The notes under the pieces were generated by a model, which saw only the letters and a program-made list of their open reading frames with translations, made no database searches and had not been told where the DNA came from. This document shows, one piece after another, positions 44,276-52,599 of a stretch of 64,000 nucleotides of DNA. The stretch's first letter is position 1. Every line of letters begins with the position of its first letter. Source of the stretch: Scortum barcoo (lineage: Eukaryota > Chordata > Actinopteri > Centrarchiformes > Terapontidae); NCBI GenBank assembly GCA_023238725.1, contig CM041531.1:186001-250000 (forward strand), in the 5' to 3' direction. Position numbers and translations under genes: made by a program.

Positions 44276-45181
44276 ACTGAAAAAGAAAAAAAGAGCGTGA
44301 AAGTGGAAGACTTGCATACAGTGGCAAGTCACAGAAGGTCTCTCCCTATGGTACAAGTGGCAGGTCAGGATGGGCCGATGATGGTTCACAGACCACGGAC
44401 TGCAAAGAGTCCAGTGCCACTGAACTTAGATGTCTCGTCATGAAGAAACTGGGTCCAGCTGACTATGCAAAAATCCACTCTACATGTCAAGAAGAAGCAA
44501 GACAGTCCCATCCTGTCTGGGAGAGTGCTGAAAACGCTGGATATCGAGATGTGCTCAATAACCTGATGACTGCCTTAAGACAGGCTTTTCTGGTGAAAAC
44601 AGACATGACCAGAATATCAACATGCAAACAAAAGCCTGCGAGAGACTGTGGCTGACTACTCCACCAGACTCCATCTGCTTTTCGATGAACACAGCGGTTT
44701 GCACAAGCCAGCAGACAGAGGTAACATACCAGACCTCTGGGAGAGCCACATGATAAAATGTTTCCTGGACGGGCTGCTGCCCCACATCTCTGCAGCCACA
44801 AAGCTGAGCTGTGTGGGCTATGAAGACGCCTGCCTCACTGAGCTCATCTGACATGCCAATCATGCAGAAAAGCAGGCTGCTGCTGAAAAGACAAAGAAGA
44901 CAGACAATAGAGAAACACTCACCATGCTCACCTCACCATGGTAAAAACTGTCACCAACCTGGCCGAGCAACAACAACAGCCACAGAACCAGAGAGGGTTT
45001 GGCTTCAACAGACGAGGAAGAGATCATGGCAGAGGGGACCGCGGGCAATATGGCCAAGGATGTTCTTTGGTGGAGAGAGATGAGTGCTACATATGCCACA
45101 AGAAGGGTCACTAGGCTGCTGACTGTCCCCAGAGAGAGGATGACAATGGTCCCCGACGGTCAAAGCCCATCAGAACCCTGA
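44276..45181 (+). pseudogene. gag: retroviral capsid-nucleocapsid relic B, right copy
   Basis: The same blocks as the left copy. Here the frame from 44440 (KKLGPADYAKIHSTCQEEAR, HPVWESAENAGYRDVLNNL) is longer by one intact junction. The frame changes near 44600 to DYSTRLHLLFDEHSG. The knuckle again has TAG at the tryptophan position (45112-45114), so the stop was present before the duplication. Confidence 0.75.
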
Positions 45182-45298
45182 CTGAAACGAGAGGAGGGGG
45201 GCGTGTGGAGAGAGAGGGATCCATCCTCCACCTGCAACGGATAAAGGAAGTAAAACACACACACACACTATACTACATTTAAAATATTACCAGAGATC

Positions 45299-45886
45299 AT
45301 GCTCACAATAGGGGGGAAAAACATTACTTTTCATGTTGACTCCGGAGCAACACATTCAGTGATTAGAACAAAAGATTATCTAGCTTCTACACTCAGCGGT
45401 AGATACATGTATTCTCTGGGTGCTTCAGGAACAGTTGTTAAAGAGAAATGTACAATCCCCATGGCATGCATCCACTACGATGATACTGCTCCTCCCACCG
45501 CAACTAAGCATGCTTTTCTGTCTTCGGACTGCTGTCCTGGTCTCTTGAGAAGAGACCTCATGCTGACACTGGGCATTCATTTGATGTCTACACCAAATGG
45601 TCTCACAGTAGTTAGAAGCATGCCTGCTAACATGTCATTTGTACAATACAGCTCCTCCATTACTTTGCATGTGTATGAGTGGAAAATTCCTCTCTCTTTT
45701 GCTGCAGACATGGTGAATATGGCACAAATATGTGCACATATGTGCACAATTTATGTCTCCAGAGCGACTGACTTTGATTATGAAAATGATTTCTCTCTCG
45801 ATCTGAAGGACTCTCTCCACTGCTCTACTCTGTTCTGGTCTGTAAGCAGGAGTGTTATCTTAGTGACACTGAACTCCACTCAGTAA
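45299..45886 (+). CDS. pro: retropepsin-like protease with C-terminal extension, relic B, right copy
   Basis: 195 residues, the better preserved copy. DSGA at residues 14-17 and GLLRRDLMLTLGIHL at about 80-94 frame a retropepsin of normal length (about 100 residues). The last about 90 residues (VYEWKIPLSFAADMVNMAQI, DYENDFSLDLKDSLHCSTLF) have no RT-like motif, so pol does not follow the protease here as it would in an ordinary retrovirus. A stop at 45884 ends the frame. Confidence 0.75.
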   Translation: MLTIGGKNITFHVDSGATHSVIRTKDYLASTLSGRYMYSLGASGTVVKEKCTIPMACIHYDDTAPPTATKHAFLSSDCCPGLLRRDLMLTLGIHLMSTPNGLTVVRSMPANMSFVQYSSSITLHVYEWKIPLSFAADMVNMAQICAHMCTIYVSRATDFDYENDFSLDLKDSLHCSTLFWSVSRSVILVTLNSTQ

Positions 45887-45889
45887 CGT

Positions 45890-46315
45890 ATGTTCCTGGT
45901 GGAAAACTCCTACCCCGACACTGCCCTGTCTAAGTCTCCTTCTGAGGAATGGAGAGACTTGGGCCCCTTCACATTGAAATGCAACTCCATCTCTGACTGG
46001 GAGCCTACAGGTGATACCAAAATCTTCTATTCGCCATCAACAGGTATTTCTAAACGACCTCTTTCTCTTGACGTTCATGCGTTTAGATCTGTACATCTAG
46101 TTAATGAATATGACAAATTCTCTCCACGCACTGGAGCAATGGTCGCTGACTCTAATCGCTGGCACGGACTGGTCCAGGTCCTCCTCACCAACTACACAGA
46201 TGTGAAGGTGGTAGAATGGGCAGCCTGCATCCACGCCAGCCACTGCAAAAGGGTACTAGCACCTACGGAGTCACCCATGACTGATCTTGATACACACACC
46301 ACTGACTTCTGTTGA
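45890..46315 (+). CDS. ORF X downstream of gag-pro, right copy
   Basis: 141 residues starting MFLVENSYPDT, four bases after the previous stop. Visible features: EWRDLGPFTLKCNSISDWEP, then RWHGLVQVLLTNYTDVKVVE and WAACIHASHCKRVLAPTE, ending DTHTTDFC. No signal peptide or membrane segment. The W...NYTDV.VVEWAACIHASHC stretch faintly recalls cystine-knot ligands of the Spaetzle/neurotrophin type, but I cannot confirm this. Function unknown. Confidence 0.55.
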   Translation: MFLVENSYPDTALSKSPSEEWRDLGPFTLKCNSISDWEPTGDTKIFYSPSTGISKRPLSLDVHAFRSVHLVNEYDKFSPRTGAMVADSNRWHGLVQVLLTNYTDVKVVEWAACIHASHCKRVLAPTESPMTDLDTHTTDFC

Positions 46316-47020
46316 TTCATAAGAAGTCAGACGCTGATTCAACACAACAGCTGAGTGTGAGCCGAGTGCCGGTCCTGTTGCTACGCTGAATAACACCATA
46401 CATGGATCGAAGAAGTAGAGTACACACACACACACAAAAGTGAAATAGTGAGATTTCACAGCTGTTAAACATTGATGGAACAACCAACACCATGGCATCC
46501 TTTTATACAACCAGGAATGTATGGGCTCAGAGGTTCTTTGTGCTGTCTTTTGTTATTGACCTGTATCATTGTGCTTTCTATTATGTTTGCCTCACAAAAC
46601 TTTCTATTTTTTTCTTGCTTGAGTGTCTCTATTCTTGTTAATATTTTTTAGCATTGTTTAGGGGAGCCTGGGATTTAAGAATTTCATTACCAATGATTGC
46701 TGATGTAAATTGTTGTGTAATGACAATAAAATTCTTGAAATCTTGACTACAGGACCAACTTCCCTGACTTTTTCCTTAAATCTGACTGCCTAGAAGACTC
46801 AGACTTAAGTGACAATGATGATGAGACTGAAGTGTAGATGTGTTGTGCTCCCCTTTGCTTGCTAATAATTTGTTTTTAACAGTGTTCCACAAAAGAGCTT
46901 TATGCCTTTTCTCAAGTTTCTCTTAATGATGACCTAGTTTTAATCAGTGTAAATTTCTAGGTTTGATGTTGTGTGAAAATTGAGGTTTGTATTTTATGAT
47001 TGATCAATATATATATGATC
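46316..47020 (+). other. relic B 3' untranslated region, right copy
   Basis: Same as 22681-23379 with minor indels; AATAAA near 46725. Confidence 0.5.
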
Positions 47021-47140
47021 AAAAGAGGGGGATGTAATGGAAATTCCACCCTCACTATTACTGTTGTTTCTTTATAAATTACCTTTATGCTGTATTAGAC
47101 TTATTAAGACCTAAATTCCTTTAAAAGAGACACCTCTGAC
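47021..47140 (+). repeat. polypurine tract and truncated 3' LTR, relic B right
   Basis: AAAAGAGGGGGA then TGTAATGGAAATTCC at 47033. The LTR breaks off at the same base as in the left copy. Confidence 0.6.
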
Positions 47141-47420
47141 TAGGGATGTAACAATGTATCGCAAGACAGTTAAAAATCGATACAAATATGTGACGATTCA
47201 AATCAGCTGAGATGAAAAATGAATCGCGATGCCCTTTTTAAGCAGCAGAGGGCGTAATCTACTTTTGAGTTCACTTGATCGGCGTCATACGTCACTACGT
47301 GTTCGACATCGTACGTCACTGTCAGGTATTCAGACGGAACGAGAGACACGGCAGGCGGTCTCGAGTGATTTTGAAATCAAGGATACACAGACCAGTTTCA
47401 AATAGGAGGTGCGGCAGCAT
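47141..47420. repeat. DNA-transposon-like dispersed repeat, right copy
   Basis: As 23500-23785, with a few single-base differences. Confidence 0.45.
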
Positions 47421-47604
47421 TTTGTAGTGGGTTAGGGTGAGGGTTGGGGCCCCACCTCCCATAGGAGGCAGGTGGTGCACGGGCCCTCCCCCAGTCGGCT
47501 CTCATGGGGACTGGACCAGTGACGCGATTACGGCGTCTGCCGTAACGCACCACGGTCCAGTCATTGTACCACCCGCTCATAATAGAGGCGTGGGTTTTTA
47601 TCAA
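47398..47604 (-). CDS. PLE-associated ORF fragment, GW..VRYGRR type, right copy
   Basis: Duplicate of 23758-23964: NDWTVVRYGRRRNRV core and the same Arg/Pro-rich tail ending in a degenerate TTAGGG tract at 47426-47446. Confidence 0.55.
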   Translation of the reverse strand: MIKTHASIMSGWYNDWTVVRYGRRRNRVTGPVPMRADWGRARAPPASYGRWGPNPHPNPLQNAAAPPI

Positions 47605-47731
47605 ATGTGTATTTATTTATTTTGACCAATTCAAAATGAACTGAAAATAAATCAAATTGTTTTTAATGAAAACTAAACTTGTTTTTAATGAAATACAAAT
47701 CAATAAATTAAATTATTTAAAAAAATAAAAA

Positions 47732-47792
47732 ATGAAATGAAATTATTTATTTATTTATTTATGTATTTATTTATTTATTTATTTATTTATTA
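47732..47792. repeat. ATTT tetranucleotide repeat
   Basis: (ATTT)n with one G; expanded relative to the left duplication copy. Confidence 0.85.
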
Positions 47793-47794
47793 AA

Positions 47795-47860
47795 TGTGTG
47801 CCCGGGTGGCGACGTTTCAATTCGACCCGCTGTGGGTCTTCTTCAGGCCAAAGGCACACA
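47795..47860 (-). ncRNA. hammerhead-like motif H2, interrupted
   Basis: Paralogue of H1, with the same stem I and stem II. Five extra bases lie in the GAAA segment (plus strand GTTTCAATTCGACCC against GTTTCGACCC), which should destroy the catalytic core. Confidence 0.55.
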
Positions 47861-47942
47861 AAAAAAACAAAAAGCGGCTGCTGCTCTTAATAAGGTGTTT
47901 CCCCTTTGCTGGTCAGAGTGAGAATGAGAGAGAGAAAGCCTG

Positions 47943-47960
47943 CGCTCCCCTTTATAAGGT
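47943..47960 (-). promoter_or_regulatory. TATA-like box upstream of H2
   Basis: Minus strand ACCTTATAAAGGGGAGCG, about 95 nt upstream of H2. Confidence 0.45.
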
Positions 47961-48039
47961 CTGTTTATGTGAACATTCTAAAACCCTGAGTTTCTTCCCT
48001 GAACATTCTAAAGTAATGAATTTCTTGTCTGTGATGCCT

Positions 48040-48600
48040 CTCTTTTAAATTTAACCCTTTTTATGCCAAACCTTTTTAAATTTAACCCTTTTTATGCCAA
48101 ATCTTTTTAAATATCCCATGTTTTTAATATATAATGAACTTTTATCCTAATTATAATATCCAATTCACAAATTATTTGAACCTTTAGTATTCCAAATGTT
48201 TTTAACCCTTTATCCTCCAGTTGTTTTTAAGCCTTTATAAATCAACTATATTTAACCCTTTAAAATGAAATAATTTAAATTCTATATTTGTCCAATATTT
48301 TTAACCCTGTATGTACCAATTGTTTTTTTAACTCTTTAAATGCCCAATGTTTTTAACCCCTAATATTTCAATCGTTCTTAAGCCTTTGTATATTAAATGT
48401 TTTAACCCTTAATATATTAATTGTTCTTAACCCTTTGAGCCCTTTGTATATCCATATTTTTAATATCCATGTTTTTAACCCTTTATTTATAAAATGTTTT
48501 TAATCCGTTGTGTCTCAATTGTTTTTTAATTGTTTTTTAATCTATTGTTTCCTCCCAGTTTATCCTTTGTATAATTAAACAATTTTGACCATTTTGTGCC
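48040..48600. repeat. degenerate AACCCTTT-rich spacer
   Basis: Roughly every 30-45 bases a TTTAACCCTTT-like unit recurs between AT-rich spacers. It follows the point where the right duplication copy outlasts the left. It may be a decayed minisatellite. Confidence 0.55.
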
Positions 48601-48770
48601 TGATTATTTATTTATTTATTTATTTAACCTCTATAGCCCACTTAGGGATATGGACAAGTCTGGACTTAGGTTTAAAAGAAGGGTTAAGATTAGGGAAAGG
48701 AAAGCGTGCCCGTCCCCGAAACTGGGCGGGAGGTGCACGGTCCATCCCTCGGCCGGAACCGCTACCCCAC

Positions 48771-48845
48771 ACCTGGTTGTGCTGGCGGGCGTCTGCCCCT
48801 GCTGCCGTAGCGCACCACGGTCCAACCTTCCTCCTCCCCAAACAT
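48771..48845 (-). CDS. PLE-associated ORF fragment, EEGWTVVRYG type
   Basis: Minus-strand ATG at 48845: MFGEEEGWTVVRYGSRGRRP and a stop after about 24 codons. The related Arg-rich tail continues in another frame towards a degenerate TTAGGG stretch (GGGTTAAGATTAGGG at 48681-48695). Confidence 0.5.
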
Positions 48846-49147
48846 CTCTTCTTCCTTTCTCCTCTCACCTCTCTCTCTCTCTCTCTCAACTCCTCACTCT
48901 TCTTCTTTTTTTGTATGTGGGTTCGCCTTTGTTATTTATGTAATAAAATTATTTATGTTCTATTTATTAAAAGTTATGAAATCAAGTGTTATGAAATGTG
49001 TCTGTTGTATAAATGTAAAAAATAAAAGAAAAGAAATCAAAATGAAATTCTGTGTTTTCAAATGTTTTTTTTAACCTATATATGAAAAAAAGAAAAAAAA
49101 GAAAAAAATCCGAATTTGTTTTTTAAAAGTTTTTAAATTAAATTAGA
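48846..49147. other. pyrimidine- and A-rich spacer
   Basis: Contains a (CT)n run at 48868-48887 and A-rich tracts; no gene recognised. It lies between hammerhead H3 and the ORF fragment on the minus strand, so may be a PLE 5' leader. Confidence 0.5.
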
Positions 49148-49205
49148 CGTGTGCCGTAAGGCAACGTTTCGACCCACTTGGGTCTTCCTCAGGCCTGTGG
49201 CACAC
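49148..49205 (-). ncRNA. hammerhead-ribozyme-like motif H3
   Basis: Minus strand: stem I outer GUGUGCC/GGCACAC and inner GGC/GCC, core CUGAGGA, extra A, stem II GACCC/GGGUC, GAAA, ACGU, then U at the cleavage position. The core fits CUGANGA with N=G. Confidence 0.62.
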
Positions 49206-49299
49206 TAAAAGTGAAAGAAAACTGCAAAAAAACAGCTGCTGTGCGAGCGATGTGTCTCCCTCAAAAGTCTGAGTGGAAATGAGCTCTCTCTCCTCAGCC

Positions 49300-49316
49300 C
49301 TCCCCTTATATGCTCT
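49300..49316 (-). promoter_or_regulatory. TATA-like box upstream of H3
   Basis: Minus strand GAGCATATAAGGGGAGG, about 100 nt upstream of H3; same GGGGAG flank as at H1 and H2. Confidence 0.45.
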
Positions 49317-49499
49317 CCCTGGCTCCACCCCCTTTGCAAACTGCTTTCCCAAATGAATTCACTAAAGTTCTTATGTTTTTAACTTTTTAACCCTCTCCCT
49401 GCCAAATACTATTAAGAATTGTCATTTTAAACCCCCTTTAAAGTGAATTACTATTAAAACACTATGTAACTATGAATTTAAATTTTAAAAGTAACCCTA

Positions 49500-49842
49500 A
49501 TTTATATTTATTTATTTATTATGTTTTTAACCCTTATACCAAACAAATAAAAAAACAAATAACTAAATAAAGTGAAAAGTAAAAAAAATAAGAAATAAAA
49601 ATAAAAATAAAAATAAATAAAAAATGAAAAACAAATAAGTAAATAAATGAAAAGATAAAAAATTAAGAAATTGAAAAATGAATGAATAAAAAATAAATAA
49701 ATAAAAATAAAAAAAAATAAAATATATCTAAAAAAATATAAAAAAATGATGAAAAGTAAATAAAACAATAAAAAATAAAAATAAAAGTAAAAAAATAAGA
49801 AATTTAAAAAATTGTTAAGATTAGAAATAAAGTGGGGGAAAT
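49500..49842. repeat. A-rich AAATAAA low-complexity tract
   Basis: Long run of AAATA-type units; the hydrophobic minus-strand frame across it (Phe/Leu/Ile/Tyr only) is a composition artefact. Confidence 0.85.
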
Positions 49843-50060
49843 GGTTAGGGTTAGAAATAAAGTGGGGGAAATGGTTAGGGTTAGAAAATAAAAAAACAGT
49901 TGGTCTTAAGGTAACTGGTTAGGGTTAGGGTTAGAATCGGGGAGTGGTTAAGATCAGGAATAGGGGAGTGGTTAGGGTTAGAGTAATTGGTTAGGGTTAG
50001 GGCCAGAATTGGAGGGTTAGGGTTAGGGTTAGGGTTGAAGGAGTTAAGGGTTAGGGTTAG
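49843..50060 (+). repeat. interstitial TTAGGG array, degenerate
   Basis: Many TTAGGG units mixed with variants and a repeated AGTGGGGGAAATGGTTAGGG unit. It ends directly before antisense PLE ORF sequence at about 50061. Confidence 0.88.
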
Positions 50061-50207
50061 GCAAGGAGAAACAATCCCGTCCCCTAAGCGGGTCGGGGGA
50101 TGCGCTGTCCATCCCCCGGTTTCCCCCTCGTCCTGAGTCCCAAGTAGGCTGGCGGAGGTACTGGCGTCTCCTGCCATAACGTACCTCCGTCCAGCCCTGG
50201 TTGTCAT
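50061..50207 (-). CDS. PLE-associated ORF fragment, GWTEVRYGRR type
   Basis: Minus-strand frame begins MAYDNQGWTEVRYGRRRQ after alignment of frames (the upstream ATG at 50207 reads MTTRAGRRYVMAGDA in the other frame). An Arg/Gly/Pro-rich tail passes straight into codons made of CCCTAA repeats. Confidence 0.5.
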
Positions 50208-50341
50208 AGGCCATGTTGGCCTGTTGGTTTTTAAATATTTAACTTAAATTAAGGTTTTTAACAAAAATAAAAAAATAAAATAAAAAATTAACTTATTAAA
50301 AAATGAACTTGTTTTTAACTAAAGGAAACTTAACTTCTAAA

Positions 50342-50402
50342 TGTGCCCACGCCTTGTACGACGTTTCGACCCTGAAGGGGTCTTCTTCAGGCTAGGGCAC
50401 GA
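50342..50402 (-). ncRNA. hammerhead-ribozyme-like motif H4
   Basis: Minus strand: stem I outer GUGCCC/GGGCAC, core CUGAAGA, extra A, stem II GACCC/GGGUC with a CUUCA-type loop, GAAA, ACGU, C. The outer stem differs from H1 and H3 on both strands in a compensating way. Confidence 0.62.
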
Positions 50403-50615
50403 AAAAAAACTAGCTAAAAGAGCTTGCAGAGCGCTAAGATGTTGCCTCTTCGAAAGCTGAAATCCAAATGAGGTAGGTGGCAGGCAAATCCCATTGGTTT
50501 GAATGGATGGAATGTTGGCTTTGATGTTGGCTTTGATGTTAGTAGTGTGTATTGGATCCTGTTTTTTAACCCTTTTTATGCTGAATAAATTTTTCCTGTA
50601 TATTTGTAACCCATT

Positions 50616-50660
50616 TTAGGGTTAGGGTTAGGGTTAGGGTTAGGGTTAGGTTAGGTTGGG
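50616..50660 (+). repeat. near-perfect TTAGGG array
   Basis: Five perfect TTAGGG units, then TTAGGTTAGGTTGGG, joined to antisense PLE ORF sequence. Confidence 0.93.
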
Positions 50661-50814
50661 AAAACAGATTCCCTCTCCCGAAGGAGAAGGCAGGTGCTCG
50701 GGCCATCCCACCGAAACCCCCGAAACCACGGTCCCTCTGTTGTTGCTGGTACTGTGGTTGGCGGGCGCGCTGCTTCCTGCGTCCATAACGTGCCACTTGC
50801 CACCCGTCCTCCAT
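50661..50814 (-). CDS. PLE-associated ORF fragment, DGWQVARYGRR type
   Basis: Minus-strand ATG at 50814: MEDGWQVARYGRRKQRARQP, then Gln-, Gly- and Phe-rich sequence, then Leu-Thr repeats that are simply translated CCCTAA. The frame therefore ends inside the telomere-like tract. Confidence 0.55.
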
Positions 50815-51065
50815 GATGTGGCTACCAAAAACAAAAAACAAACAACTAAAGGAGGCTTCCCTTAAAGTGAGAAGTAATGTCCCTAAAATAAAAAGTAATG
50901 TCCCTAAAATAAAAAAATTGAACAGAAAGTGTCCTCCACAAAAAACTGGAGGTTAAACAATCAAAGAAATTCAATAGTCCTTCAAAAAAGAAAAAAAGAT
51001 TAATTCAACTTAAAAACTCTTCTCAAAAAATATCCAAAACAGAAAAAATATCCAAAACAGAAAAA

Positions 51066-51122
51066 AGTGCCCAAAATACGCGACGTTTCGACCCTATCGG
51101 GTCTTCTTCAGGCTGTGGGCAC
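51066..51122 (-). ncRNA. hammerhead-ribozyme-like motif H5
   Basis: Minus strand: stem I outer AGUGCCC/GGGCACU and inner GC/GC, core CUGAAGA, extra A, stem II GACCC/GGGUC, GAAA, ACGU, C. The next 170 nt upstream resemble the sequence upstream of H4 (CATCAAAGCC, ACCTACCTCATTT). Confidence 0.65.
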
Positions 51123-51359
51123 TAGAAAACCAACAAAGGTAAGTCACTGAGCTCTGAGATGTGCTCCCTACGAAGCCCAGGATCGAAATGAGGTAGGTTG
51201 CATTGACTGGAGTGGGTGGAATGTTCGTATAGGGGCTTTGATGTGTATGTGCTTTGATGTAGCTGTGATGTGTATGTGTGTATGTGTGTATGTGTTGCCC
51301 GGCATTCCATTTTTTTAACCCCCTCACTCCCAAATGTTTTTAGCAACGGTATTTTAAGG

Positions 51360-51597
51360 TTTTTAAAAATAAATCATAGATTAAAACATGAAATACAACT
51401 GTATATAACCATAATATTTTTATATTTTTAATTAATTTTTTTAATTTTTTATTTTTTATGCATTTTTAATCTTTTATTAATGTTTTAACGTTTTTAAATT
51501 GTTATATGTTAAATGAATTATATGTAAACTGAAATGACATAAAAATATGAAACAATATAAAAATATGAAATTAAAAAGCCGGCATAGGATCTAAGAG
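51360..51597. other. AT-rich spacer
   Basis: TTTTTAA-rich sequence without recognisable features. Confidence 0.5.
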
Positions 51598-51755
51598 TTA
51601 GGGCTAATATTAAATCAATGTTAGGGTTAGATATAGAAAGGAATGTTAGGGTTAGGGTTGGCACATAGGTTATGGTTTGGAATTAGGGTTAAGTTCAGGA
51701 AAGGAGGGTTAGGGTTAGGGGTTAGGGTTGGGTTAGGGTTTGGGTTGGGGTAACA
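51598..51755 (+). repeat. degenerate TTAGGG array
   Basis: Scattered TTAGGG and GGGTTTGGGTTGGGG units. The right end also starts the 1.45-kb direct repeat shared with 58588 onwards. Confidence 0.85.
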
Positions 51756-51828
51756 GAATTATGTTAATTTGCTCTGGCCTGTTGGTCTGTTGAAGAATTT
51801 GATGAGTGAGTTAAAATATAGACGTTTA

Positions 51829-51859
<31 letters not shown>

Positions 51860-51909
51860 ATTAGAAAAATAAAACTGAGGGGTCCAGGGGCGTCTCACTG
51901 ACTTGTAAC

Positions 51910-51985
51910 TAGGCTGAGGTTTGGCGAAGCTGGAAAACTCATCTCCCCCACCCGGGAGACCGGGGTTCAATCCCCGGACAGAGGA
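51910..51985 (+). repeat. tRNA-like unit T1
   Basis: A box TGGCGAAGCTGG (51922-51933) and B box GGTTCAATCC (51964-51973) with a T-stem CCGGGG/CCCCGG. The middle folds as TCTCCC/GGGAGA. No full acceptor stem, so not called as a tRNA gene; it could be a Pol III promoter relic. Confidence 0.55.
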
Positions 51986-52479
51986 AGAGGCCACCCGCTG
52001 GCAGAAGGTCCGAGGATGAGGACCAGATAGGGAGCGTGGGGCAAATGGGGCAACAACAACAAATTATTGGTTAAAAAGAAGGGGGGGGAAAAAGAGGGGA
52101 CGGAACAAACACACGAACACAACATTTATTTAGAATAGATAAATAAATAAATAAATAGATAAGATAAAGTAGATTAGATAAATAAGTGCTTAAAATAGAT
52201 AAAAAGTGCATAGCAATAAAATAACAATTCAAGTGCCAAACAATGCAAAACGAGCATAATAAAAGTGCTGTGTTCAAATTATCATTTGGATGGCATGCAG
52301 ACATCCTAAAGAAGTGTAATAAAAAACATATGTGTTAGTCAAAAATTATTAGTTAAAAACACACAGTAATATAAAATATAAATAAAGGGATAGATATAAA
52401 ATATAAATAGATTGAATAAGTAAGTTAAATTCTCATCTTGCCAGGGGAGAGTTCAATATTAAGCATGGCAGCTTTGTAT

Positions 52480-52556
52480 TCTCCTGGCCTAATGGTTAGC
52501 ACCACGCTCCCGTCCTCGGGGGCGCCGGGTTCGAATCCCGGGGAACACCCCAGCGA
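52480..52556 (+). repeat. tRNA-like unit T2
   Basis: A box TGGCCTAATGG (52485-52495), B box GGTTCGAATCC (52528-52538), T-stem CCGGG/CCCGG with a 7-base loop, and a weak acceptor pairing GTATTCT/GGAACAC. The anticodon arm lacks the usual U33. tRNA-derived, probably SINE head or pseudogene. Confidence 0.55.
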
Positions 52557-52599
52557 GGCGGCGCCAGCAGGGGGGCGGGAATTACAGAAAAAAACCTTT

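Noticed and set aside
49508..49768. Hydrophobic Phe/Leu/Ile/Tyr frame resembling a membrane protein
   Set aside because: It is the reverse complement of an AAATAAA low-complexity tract.
50616..50660. True chromosome end
   Set aside because: The TTAGGG array is short and followed by more than 13 kb of sequence, so it is interstitial.
52480..52556. Functional tRNA gene
   Set aside because: A and B boxes and T-arm are good, but the D and anticodon arms pair poorly and U33 is missing, so it is listed as tRNA-like.
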